NCBI GenBank assembly: GCA_964035775.1 | Contig: OZ038317.1 | Location: 10,547,021 to 10,611,020 of the forward strand | Direction: 5' to 3' | From: Osedax frankpressi | Taxonomy: Eukaryota; Annelida; Polychaeta; Sabellida; Siboglinidae | Length of the DNA: 64,000 nucleotides | Shown: one piece after another, positions 15,401-29,400 of the stretch | Numbering within the stretch: the stretch's first letter is position 1 | Layout of the letters: each line of letters begins with the position of its first letter | Notes under the pieces: model-generated | Databases searched by the model: none | What the model saw: only the letters and a program-made list of their open reading frames with translations | Told to the model about the DNA's origin: nothing | Position numbers and translations under genes: made by a program

Positions 15401-18400
15401 ATAATAAACTGTAACTACAATAGACATTTAAATTTCCAATTTATAGGTACAATGAACATATTTTAGATTATTTGTACATTTAATATTATTTAATAAAATT
15501 AATTTTTTTAATCTATAATAATATTTAAATATTATTTATTATAAATTTACAATATCAAATAATTCATCTCAGGAAATAAATAATTGTATTATGTATCCAT
15601 TATCATTCACAAATTAATTATAATTGAATTTTTTAAATATTCTTCAATCATTTTGTAATACACAAAATAATTTTATAACAACAATATAATAAAACTACAA
15701 TATCAATCTTATCGCTCAGGTTTAGAGTATCACGGTCATTTTATTGCATATTGATGTGTGCAAATTTATTATTTTAATTTGATATAAGGAGTATTCTATT
15801 ATGCATTAAATCTTATATTATATGATACATTATTCATATTAATTATTAAAATTACAATAAAATAAAAGTTAAAATTATTATATGTTAAATTAAATTTAAT
15901 ATAGATCAAAATTCGGAATAAATGAATACTGATAACATTAAAAAAGATCCCTGTCTAAATGCTACATATAATTCTACTTATCTTCTAATTTCATAATAAA
16001 ACAACAGAAATATATAATAATTATTTTACATATATGAAAATATTATGTTTAATATATATATATATTATAGTATTACATTGTTAAAGAAACTTGATAATAA
16101 AGTATTAATAAAGAACAATATAAAAACCTGCACACTGAAGAAATCTACTACTCCAAAAATCGAAAAAAACTTTTTCAATTCCTTTTTACTTGAATCATAC
16201 AAAGTTTCATCAATTACATTAAAATAGTCGTTTGATAAAAGGTAATTGTCATCATCTGTAATACATGATACATAGCTTTATTTTATTTCTATTGAAAAAT
16301 TAATAAATGTGCACATAAAAGTAAAAATGTACACATATGTGTTTACATTAAGTAGGTTAATTTTTTTTGGCAATATTTCAGAAATTGAATCACTATTACA
16401 TTTTATTTAGCTGTATAAATACTTATATCTACGATGTAAATATTGACGAATGCAATCTCCCCTTAATGAGATGAAACGTCTTAATATTTTTGGATTGTTA
16501 AAACATAGGAAAATATTATGTTTAATATTGTGAAAATGTGATATTAAATATTAAAAAAAATAGTGTACAAATGCAATAATTATCCAATTATAAGTTCATA
16601 TTCATATATCTACTAAATATTTATAATTAAATAATTATTCATTTAATTGTAGACATTATAAATACGTTTATAGTAAAATTAAATTGTAATACTAAGATAT
16701 TAAATTCAACTAAGATATTAATAATTTTAGTAAGTTTTATAATGCTAGTTTAAGTAAACAAACTGGTGAGTTTGCTGTATTCAATTTCATTCTGGTACAT
16801 AGAAGAGAATAAGACTGGTAACTGGGTTTTACCTGAAATTGAAATATTATTACTTGTAAAGGGTTGCATTTAATATTATTTAAGTAATATGATAAATGAC
16901 AATAATAAATAATAAATAATGATAAATAATATAATACATTTTTAACAAATAATTGGGAAATGTGAACATAATTTCCATTAATTTTATAACCTAATTTGAA
17001 TCACACTCCCGGATAATTAAATATTTACTAATATTTATTAATTATATGAAATTAAATATATTTTGTATAATATAAAGTTATTATTTATTACTATAATTAA
17101 TAACTTTATATCAAATAGTGATTGAAAAACAAAGAGATTAATAATTGAACTACAAACGTAAATAATTAATGAGACAATATACAAATACGCAAAATTAAAC
17201 CTGAGATTACAATATTTGTCTTTTGATTAGAGTCCGACGTGAGTAATGGAAAACAAAGGTTGTGTCCGAATTGGGGCCATTGAGATTGAGGCATGTGCAG
17301 TACGAGGAAGCATGTCAGAGCAACGAGGAGTCGAGGATGTGGGATACACTTCGAAGGTTGCGTCGGCATTAATAGTAATTCAATTAATGTCTCATCGAAG
17401 AGAAGATTTTACAATGAACTTAAATAGAACATGAGAATCGAATAAGTTCATATGAGAATTGAGACTACATTAAATAATTTATTGAGGACATAAAGAATTA
17501 ATTGAGCGGAATAAAATTAAACAACGAATATAAATAGTTATTTATTTTAATAAACAATTCGGAATGTTTGGATATATTTCTAGGTTTTACGATATTTGTA
17601 AAAAAAAGGATAATAGGGATTATTGTAGCAAATTTAATAAAGAATCAATTAATATATATAATTATATTCAAATATAAACTAACGTCATTGTTTTTTTGAA
17701 TAGAGAAATACTGATTAACAATCAATTCCGAAATGTTCAAATTATTGAAATTTAGAACACCGAGTTTCTCGAGAATAGATTTCACCTAACAAATGATTTC
17801 ATATTTATTTAAATGTTTTTTAACAAATTTATAGATGTACAATTATTTGATTGCTATCTAACTTGTATATTCCCCAATTCATTCAAGCATGACAGCAACA
17901 AAGGTGAGATTACATTAACGCTTTTCAAAATCAGATCAAAGTATTCAATTTTGATACCGAACCCTTCAATTTCTATGCAATGAAGAAACGGTTAGATTAT
18001 AGATTAAATAAAAAAGAAACATAGAGATATCGTAGAGACAATAGAAATATAGATAAGATGCACAATAAGGCATACCTCGATTAGTAGGCGGGAAGAATAA
18101 GTTTTCTAAAGAGGTAGCCACGCCTCCCCTGCTCAATGGAAGATGAACCACTTGCTTGAAGCGTTTGAATTCATAGGCATCATCGCCGGAGTACTGACAC
18201 ATCAACTCCAACCAACGAGCTAAGTTCACCACAGATTCTATGCGGAGGGAGATACCAATTATGAAATCATATGAAATTATTGAGAACTCAATAGGGTTCT
18301 AAAATATAATGCCAATTTCTGGGAATATTTCATTAATTTATCTACCTACCGTCACGTTTTATGATATAATTCTATACTTGTTGGTGTTTATAAAGATTTC

Positions 18401-20364
18401 AGTTTTAATTAATTAATTTAACTTAACTATTTATATTTTATAGATATAAATATATTCAAGTTACAACTCATAATTTGTATTAATTTATTAATCAATATGA
18501 TTACAATTTTTCTATATTGCTTCTTTTTAATGTGAAAGATAAATAGACGATCATTGCAATTAATAAATTAGAATTTACAGCACCATTTAACATATTAAAT
18601 TCATTTAATGAACTAATTCTGAAATAAACTAAGAATATTATATTAGAATAAATAGATAATAGATCCGCAATCGTTGATAAATGAAATAATAAATTAGTTT
18701 AGTTTGGTTTACATTAAGGCCCAGTTAAGTTAGCAACATTCCGGGACCTAAAGGCTAGGAAAACAGTTACATATTAGTGCAAGACCATTTTATATTGCAT
18801 TCTTCAGTTCGTGATGGAGCACAAATCCACTGCTCATCGGCAATAATCTCTTATATCATAAAATACGTCAATTGGTATGAATTATTTTTTCAAATGTTAT
18901 TTTCAAATGAATTGCGTCGCATGAAGATTTATAAAGAGTAAGATGAAATACTTTAGAGGCTAGATAAATATTACTGCAACGTCAAACATAAATAATATGT
19001 AAAATGCTATTGCACTAAATGAGAAATAAATAATATGGAGCCCAGATGGGGCCCATAGCAGTTCCCCCACATCAACATTCCCCACCTTCGTTGTCTGTAT
19101 CGAGGTCGGCGACTACGGTGGCTCCAAAGGAGGTCATGTGATCGGAGTCGAGCGTAGAGATGCCGAGAGTCAGGGAACGGCTACAATCTATAGCTTCGTT
19201 GACTCGTGGGTGAAGGTAACTGCGAGAAAAGGAAGTTTTTAGGTGTGACTAGCCTTGAGTATAAGATTGAAGGTAGTGTAACTAGATGTGAGTAGCCTTG
19301 AGTATAAGATTGAAGGTAATGTGTAACTAGATGTGAGTAGCCTTGAGTATAAGGTTGAATGTAGTGTGTAACTAGGTGTGATTATAAGATTGAAGGTAGT
19401 GTGTAACTAGCCTTGAGTATAAGATTGAAGGTAGTGTGTAACTAGGTGTGAGTATAAGATTGAAGGTAGTGTGTAACTAGCCTTGAGTATAAGATTGAAG
19501 GTAGTCTAATTAGGGGTAACTAGCTACATAGTACAACTCGTAGACGTGGACAGGTCAGAGAAAGTAAATATTCAATTAAATTCTAACGTCATGTAAGAAA
19601 TACTAATATAAGACAGCGGGGTTAAAGGTTAAATAGTTTGCACTAACTATAGAGAGCAGTAGCGGTGGAGAAGGGTCGGGGTAAGTATGTTGCGGAGGTG
19701 CGAGTGACTGCAGTAGACAATCTGACTAGGTTTCATCCAAGCCAAGGAACCATCTGGGTTAACGATTAACTACGTTAGAAATGGATACTCTACGAGTAGA
19801 ACTAAATAGGAGTTCTTTTGAAAAATTCATTAATTAGATTCATAGGAAATAATTAATAATTCCTTCGTTGGGTTCATAGTAAATAATTAATAAAAATAAT
19901 CAATAAATAACAGCAAAAGTTGTCATAGGAAATTGATAAAACATTCAAATAATTTTATTTCACTAAAGTGACAATATATCAACAATAGGATATTGTCGTG
20001 ATTTACGAAGTGCAATAGAATCTACTCGTGTTGATATTTCCATGATTAGCTTTATCTCCAGGAAGTAATAATAGAACCTCGATATGTCTAAAGGTACTAA
20101 AGGATTGCTATCATGCACTAGGGGACTAAACAGTCAAACCTTTATCCACCGCAGGTAGCCAGGCAAGCTGCTGCATTTGTTCGCAGATTCCCATTGCCAG
20201 GGGACGAAAGAATCCTCCGGTTTCATTGCAGTTGGGATAGTAACTGATGAATGTTAGCACAGCTTCGATTTCATCCGCAAACAATGAACTGATCTGTATG
20301 CCGACGTTTGGATTCAAATATATAAAGGAGATCAAGATATATAACAAATGATGAACAGTTAATA

Positions 20365-20403
<39 letters not shown>

Positions 20404-23400
20404 GTTAATAACATGTTAATATAGTTAACTTTAACGCATATATATATAAATATTAAATACTTATGATATTTAAATATCAATTCTGGTTACAAAATGTTGA
20501 AAATAAATCATAATTTTTAGATAAAATAAAATAAATTTAGAAGATGGAATCAATAATATCTTCTAAATGAATCAAAACAATTTGTGAAGAAACTTTGGTT
20601 AATATTACAAAGCACATATATACTGTAATATAATTCATTATGAATATAACTTATATGCCACCATACAAAATATCATTAATATGATATCAATTAGATTTTC
20701 ACAATTATTATGATTCATGCATTTTTCGAATACCAACTACTCCATCAAATAAAACATCAAAATTAAAACTAGATTCTTTTAAATAACTGACAATAATTAA
20801 TTTGTTAATATAATATTATATTATCACTATTGTAATTAAATAATTGAAATTGGTAAACAAATTATATAAATAGAATAGCATTTGCAGAGATCAAAAACAT
20901 TGCATTCTAAGACATTCACTTGATATAAAGTAGAGACGTGAACGAACTTTGAAGGTATGATAGGCCTTGATGAACAGTTCTTCTAAACTCTTTCTCAGCC
21001 AAATGTTCCACGAGTTATCGTGGTCTACGTCTTCTCGAGAAGACGGCAATTTGAAATCACCTGTAATCCGACAACGGTTCGTGAAACACTCGCTACTAAA
21101 TCAACCAACATGAAGGTATCCGAGAACAATGTGTAATGTATTTAATAGCTATAGATCATGTATAGATTAGCATGAATATAGTAGTATAATTAATAGTGGA
21201 ACGGAAATACTATTTCCTCAACAAATCCTTTTTTCTATGATAACATGTAGATTCAGCTTCAAGAGGTTTTACGACAAGACAAAATGATTACAGAAGAACA
21301 ATTACGTGTCCAGAAGTATAGAGATTAATAATTTAATGTTTGTCTAATAACATCTGTAAGTATATAACAGAATAGTAAATAGTTTAATGTTTATAGAAAA
21401 CTGGAATACCAATGAAACTAATGGCTGTAACCTTGAATGATGAAAGTAAAGCCGTAAGAACGCAGCGGGAGGTACGAGAATACCCTTTGTTTGTCTAACT
21501 AAAGACAAGTAAGGGTAATTGATTTCATTGGGAATTGATGAAATTATTATTATTTAATTATAAAAGATAAACGTGGCTTTGTTATAAAAGTTTTAATAAT
21601 ATAGCATTGTTCTTACATTAGGGGAATAGTTTAATTTCAGTATTGGAAATGCCATGACAATTTTTGTGGTTAAATTCTTGTTTTCTGGAAGAATCTATTT
21701 GGTCAGAATATTTATTATTAATAATAAATTGATATATAAAGTAAAAGGTTAATTATTTCTAAAGTACTTTTATTAATATATTTAACTTCACATAAAAAAT
21801 AAGTAATTATCCTCTAATATAAAAATCCTTTAGTGACTTTTCAAATTGATTGAAAGATTTCAAAAGAAAATGTTAAAGGAAGCTGCTAACATCTTGAAAC
21901 CTAATCAGTTTGCTCTAACCATAATGTATTCTTACTATAATTGTCTAAAATATATTGAAATCGCGTACCTGTAATTGTGAGGTATCCAGTGAAGTGGATA
22001 CTAGCAGGTATTGATTACTTAGTATATCATTACAAAGCAATTGCACAATGCCCTTCTCTTTAATGCGCTTTTCGAACCTCGTCACAAGACCCTAGTAGTT
22101 GAGTCATTCGTGAAATTAGTGAATCGGTCAATAAATAAATAGAATTAGAAGTAGTTAATAAAATATTGAATAAGTCATTAAATTTATAAGTAAATAAATT
22201 GAGTAACAAATAAAGAAGTAAAGAAAACAGTTGGCTCTGGTCTAGGACTACCATGTTGTCTATAATCAATGCTCTAAGCCGGTGTAAGAACAGCAAAAGG
22301 GAAGGGTGCACATCTCGAAAGCGGACAGACAAGGCGTTTGAAGATATCATCGAGGCATTCAAGGGCAGACGAATATGAGTAGTCCACCTATGGAATGGAA
22401 CTCGAATCAACGCCAACAAGTTAGGTACATATTACTTGGTGTGGGGTTAACCTAATTATTGGAGTTATGATTAAGTGAAATAGAAGTTTATATTTAAGAT
22501 TCTAGTAATTATAGTAATTAATTATAACATAATTATAACATAGTGAATCAAGTTTAGTGATATTACAGCGAATCTAAATTATGTTAACTGATGTCATTAC
22601 AGGTTCAAATTTCACTGAAGAGATACAATAGATTATTTCAAATGACTACTATGAAAATAAAAATTCAACGAATAGATACCAAAAGGAATAAAAGAAATAA
22701 TTATTAATAAAAAAGTAAAACTGGTATTCATAAATTACAGATAATTAATTCTTCAAAATAATAGTTAAAGCAACACTAGATGCCTATCTAGTGTGCCTAT
22801 TTAATGTGCCTATTTAGTGTGCCTATCTAGTGTGCCTATTTAGTGTGCCTGTCTAGGGTGCCTATCTAGTGTGCCTATCTAGTGTGCCTATTATAGTGTG
22901 CCTATTTAGTGTGCCTATCTAGTGTGCCTATTTAGTGTGCCTGTCTAGGGTGCCTATCTAGTGTGCCTATCTAGTGTGCTTATCTAGTGTGCCTATTTAG
23001 TGTGCCTGTCTAGGATGCCTATCTAGTTTGCCTGTCTAGTTTGCCTATTTAGTGTGCCTATCTAGTGTGCTTATCTAGTGTGCCTATTTAGTGTGCCTGT
23101 CTAGGATGCCTATCTAGTTTGCCTGTCTAGTTTGCCTATTTAGTGCGCCTATTTAGTGGGCCTATCTAATGTGCCTATCTAGTGTGCCTGTCTAGTTTGC
23201 CTATTTAGTGCGCCTATTTAGTGTGCCTATCTAATGTGCCTATCTAGTGTGCCTATCTAGTGTACCTATCTCGGTCGAATTTAACGGTTGGGGCGTGGTG
23301 TGGTAGGATGTAGCCCATAGAGCCGACAGTCGCGTCGAAATGTAAATTAAAGTGACCAGAGTGAATTGACGGTCGATCAGTTACGCGAAACACTGACTTG

Positions 23401-26400
23401 AAGCCGATTCCCTTCTCCCCTGAAAACAATGTCCATTGTTATAGGAAACAGAAAAACTAGGAGACAAAATATAAATAAAGAAATAGTTTTCAATATCTAT
23501 GAAATTGTGTTTATTATGTGATAATGTGTAAAGCATACACTGTAAACATTTAATAACTAATAATTATATTGTATTTTATTGTTGTTTTACATCATTCTTG
23601 TTTCGTGAAGTTTATATTAATGTTTGTTATATTTGTATCAGTAATACCTGTAATATGTTTACGTCTATTTATATTAAACTAACTAATTTATTATAGAAAC
23701 TTTAGAAATAAAGAATATGTTACAAGAAAATTCAGTATAATCCTTGATTGAATATGAATTGAAATATTATATATAAATATAAATTATTCGTTGGATTATA
23801 GGTATTTTTGATTACTGTATATTTTTAGAACTGAAGCCTAATTTCATTTCATCGACAGTATCTGCATATACCTATATATCCAGAGGATTCGAGTTTTGTA
23901 CTTCGGCCTACATCACAAATTGCCCGAATATCTTTTGCCCTAAACCCGCATTCGTTATTCTCTACAACCACTAGGTCAGAGGTCAACGTGAATTTCAGCG
24001 TCGGTACACTATGAGGAAAATAGATGTAAACAATGAAATCAATTTAATTAGATAACTACATATATATATAAATATCAATTAAATAGGTTAAATGATTATT
24101 GAATGACAATAAAACTAAATTAATAAATAACAATAAGTATTTAACATAATAGCAATAAATAGAACTAGATAATTCTTATTAAGTATTCACTGTAAGTTAA
24201 TATTGAAAGTCTGTATCTTAATATAAACCAACCACCGGTGACTTGAGTTGTAGGTATTATCATCAGCATTCTGAATAAGTTCTAACAGGAAGTGGCTATC
24301 CTTACTGTATAAATCACTAGATAGTCGAATCAAACTCCTGTCTGTGTGTGTGTGTGTGTGTATGTGCGTGTGTGTGTTTGTGTGAGTGAGTGTTTATATA
24401 TATGTAAGTATTAGTTTATCTATGAATTTAAGAGTTGCATCTATGTATATATAAAAGTGAGATTATGGATATATGTGTATGTAGGTATATATGTATCTGT
24501 GTATTTGACGGTATTGGTTATGCTTTGATTAATTTTTTTATGCCTGTCTGTTTCCATAAGAAATATAATATAAAAATCTATAATTTGTATTAGTTTATAT
24601 TATTTATTATACTCAATAATGTAATAATAATGTATAAATAGATGAGTTGGTTTGAGTTAGTTTAAATATCAGTTTATGTATATATACATTTTTATTAGTA
24701 TTTCCATAGAAGCTCAGAGAGAGCTAGAGAAAATAGAGTTTGTAATTCAATTTATCCAACCTAAACGTTGAGTTTGTTGTTCGAAGAGTTTTCTGCTCTG
24801 ATCGTCCATTATGTAACCGACTCCAAACTCTAATCGCCGTATGTCATCAATCAACTAACAAAATGAAAAGTATTAAATCAATACTCATTTATTAAACTAG
24901 ACTACTACTATTCAAAAAATCATGGACTTTTTTATCGGATGACAGTTAAAAATAAAATTGCAATAAAGTTCCTGAAACATATTTCATGTGATATAAGCCC
25001 ATTACTAAATATACAATAATGATATGATAATTTATGATGAATATTTTTGTGATAAAATGAACTATACCTATATTGAAAATAATATAAACCATTCGTCCTT
25101 GTTCAACGGATATAACATCGGAGCTAACTGATTCACTATCAGAATTAATTTGACAATCACTATTTGTTATTTGTATTTCATCGTTGACCTGTTCCTCTAA
25201 TAAAAAATATTTAGAATGAATGTTACTAGTATAATGTGAAATTAAGAGATTAGAAAGGAATATGAAGAATCTATAATAGTTAGGTATTGTTGTATGCAAT
25301 TTGGCAATCCATGCAATTTGGCACACTTCCTGTGATTTTATCCATTTTCATTGTAATATTTAAAAAATTATATAAAGGTAAATTATAATATTACAATGAT
25401 TACAAATAATGTAATTAATAATTATTTATCATAATATATTTTTTTAATTAATATTAAATGTTGATTAAATTATTTTTTAAATGGGCTTATTTGTAGGCAA
25501 CTAATTTGAAATTCAAATTATTACATTTAATTTCAATATGATTATCGGTACTCAACAGGCAGTATCAATAACATTGAATCAGCATTTTATACTACATATA
25601 GATGATATAAGAAAACATATATTTAATAAATTAACTTTGTAAATTATTTATCATTTTATATAGATTGTGAATTATATTTAAATATATATACAATGTATGA
25701 TATTTATTTTTATACTTAATATTTAATACCATCGAGTTAATTAACTAATCAAGATTTTTGCATTCAATAGTTTATAATATATATATATATAATATAATAT
25801 ATATACTTTGGAAATTTACTATTCAATATTATACAAATATTATCAAATAAATAAAATTTAAATAAAACAATATATATATTAGTATATCATATTAGCAAGT
25901 ACCGAGATCAGTAAAGTAAATACTTATATGTCTCCCCGATTACAAAATAAGTAAATACATTCAGTAGTATCGTATATAAATTACTTTAAAGTAATTATTA
26001 TAATATTAAAATTTAATAATACTATTCATGTGTCACTGGACGTGTCTATTTTCAACTAACTGACAGTATGAATACTTGAAATTGGAAATTATTTTGTTAG
26101 TATACATGAAAATATTTTAAGTATTTTACCTCTATCTTATTTTAACATTTACAAATTACAAATTAATTATATGTATATTATTACTTAGTCATAAAGCAAT
26201 TTCATTAACTTTCAAGATTATTTATAATTTATATTGTAGTTTTTGAAAGTTGAAATAACTTTGCAGTCAATGATATTTGCCAAATTACACACGTCAATAT
26301 GCACATTAAAGTATTTAAATAATTAATACTTTTATAAAATTATATAAATCCTAATTAATACTTTTATAAAATTATATAAATATTCAATTTATTTTAAACT

Positions 26401-29400
26401 CATTTCTATAATCCTCAAAAAGTAAATATATAATATTATTATGAATTTGTATGTATAATGAATAAACCTTTAATCTGAGAATCAGCGATATTGGCGAATA
26501 GAGTTGTTTCTTGCTTAGTTTGTAGGGGAAAAGCAGGTTTGGGGGTCAAAGTTTTTGCTGACCATTCAGGTATACCGAGTACCGAGGATAAACGAAACAG
26601 ACGACCTTTGACTGGTAGTGGACGATGTTGTGATAAATCACCGAGTGAGCGAAGAGAAAGGTCAGCTCCGAGATGGCTCGCTAGTGGTTCAAGGAGAACC
26701 TGATAAGGTCAAATATATTACAGGAGAGAATATGAGAAATACAGATAGAGTGGTTAATAATAAGGTGAATGGGAGTAAAATGTACGAGTTTAAAGAAGCA
26801 AGAAAGATTTAAGCATAAAATTAAAGATTTTTAAAGAAATAAAACTTATAAATTAGATAAAAAATAAAAAAAGAGTAACATAAAATCAGATGAACAATAA
26901 AATCAATGAAAATGAGCGATGGTTTGAATAAAGTTTTGAGGATATAAATATCACCATTATAACTAGTAAATACCTGATTAGCTAATTTTACAACAATTGC
27001 GAAGGGTAATTTCACCAAACAATTCAAAACAAAATCCACACTGGCATTGTTATATATATCGTAATTTTCCTTTTTGTATCCATCTGTAGAAGTTAATACA
27101 TGTAAGAAATAATCATGTATATGTTAGAATTTATTTATGGCAAAATTTGAAATTTCCAAAAGATTAAATCTTAATGTAACGACACGTTACATGCAATTCA
27201 AATTATTTCATACACAATTTCTATACTTAATATATTAAACTAAGCATCTTAAATACTTTAAATTGAAATAATAGATTAATTCCTGGTTATTATAAATAGA
27301 TACTTAAATAAAGGATAACACATATTAATGTGTATATCAGTGTATATTTTTAAATTGTTTTTTTTTCAATATTTTGATTTTTACTAAATATAATACCAAA
27401 TAATATAATAAACAATATAATGACAAATAATTTGTTCACATAGATATTCTGAAGGTTGTAATTAATCTATAGATTTGGCAATTCTTTAATAGAAACTATA
27501 GTAACAAACCTGTCCTTAGAGTTTTCCGAAATCCAAGACGGTGTATGATAGTTAGTGCATCGCTGGCCAAAGATTTTAAGGTAGCTTTAGTCAAGGTACC
27601 GCCTCCGGCATTGTCCACTAAGTGTAGTAAGACGCGTACACAAAATGAGGTCACTAGGTCATCGTCGTCACCATCGCAGGTGCATTCGCCCTGACCCTCC
27701 GGGGCAGTTAGCTGCAGTAGTATACCATCTGCAGTCTCCAGAACTTTCAAACTTTTCACTGTAATGGAAATAATGTTCATGATTTAAAAATAAATTTGCA
27801 GAATTTGATAGACTGCTATAGACTAAATATTTCATACATATTTATATTCTACGTTAATATTTATATCATCAGCTTTTGTATAAATGCTTGACTATATAAT
27901 AAAATATTATTTAAATAAATTATCTATATTATATTCATATAAAGGAGTTTTGATATATTTTTGAAAAAAGTATATAATAATTATTATATTACATTTAAAA
28001 GTTAAACAAATATTATAATAACAATTGTATACGATGTTATAAAATACACTTCAAATCTATAATAAACAAACATTTCTTCCTGATAAAGGATTTCAGGCAG
28101 CCATACTGGTTTTGATAGCAACTTGACCATTGTGTCCACTCATAAATGTTCTCTAGACAAGGACATGATATGACAGCGTCCATCACTTCTTTTATACCGA
28201 CCTCCATAGAATCCTTAATTCTATCATTTTTAGAAGTATATTATGCAATAAATTTACATTCGTTCATAATAAATTAGCAAGTGAATGATATGAAAATAAT
28301 ATAAATTATTTATATATAAAGCTTATATATTAATTATAAATTATTATGGATGTTACTTTTTGTTTATTGAAAATTTTTTAAAATAATGTTAAGATATAAA
28401 TTCAACTTTAAAATTTAAATTATATAATATAAGTTAGTTAAACAAAGTTACCAAAACAGAACGCCTCTCCCTATAGGGGAATACATAAATGTATAAAATA
28501 GAATCATCATTCACCATATATGTTATGCTATATTAAACATAGAAATCATAAATAAAATAGATCTATATATATTACGAACTAATATTTATGTAAATTCTAA
28601 CTCGGGGACTAAAAGCATGGCTTCTAGGTAGAATACATTATCAGGGGGAAGGTGTACGTTGGTTACAGTTGAATGAGCGCACAGATCGTCGATAGTTTTC
28701 TCGTAGCCCAGTTCGGCTATATTACAAACGCGATACCGATTTAATAGCTGCCTCTCCAGCGCCATCTATTGGCGAGTGTCAGTGCGTAAATTTAGTTAAT
28801 TTCAATGACGGTTTTGATGGATAAAACTGAGGAATATTACTTGGCTATTAGTGTCGACGGGAGATTGGGATTTGTTCGATTATTAAATTATCGCAAACTA
28901 AGCATAATCCGAATGTGGGTATGAACTGCAAAACAAATAACCAAACTTAAACCTACTTCCTAAATTACAGCCGCAAAAACCCAGGATCACCTTCTCATTC
29001 GCAGTTTGCCGGGGACATGCGGATATATATCTACAGAGTTCATCTTCGTCGACTCTAGCCGGCATCTCCACACCCTCGTCTCGTTCCGCTGTCTTCGTAA
29101 CGAGGTCGGGCTCACGAGGAGGCTGCGGCTCCCTTCGATCATCCGATAACATCTTGTCGTTAAGGTAATGAAAGTATTATTAAACGTGCCTTCCTTAAAC
29201 TTAGGCGTGTTGCCCGTAGAATTCAAATTGATTGAAATTGAAACGTAAGCCTACTAATTAATACTAAAATGACTTCGCATATTATTAATACAATTCTAGA
29301 GGTGATCTTAATTGTGCAGGTAATTCAGGATACATTGTCTGATTATTTAAACGTATTTGTTGAATAGTATATAATAAAATAGTCAAAAGTAACAATACCT

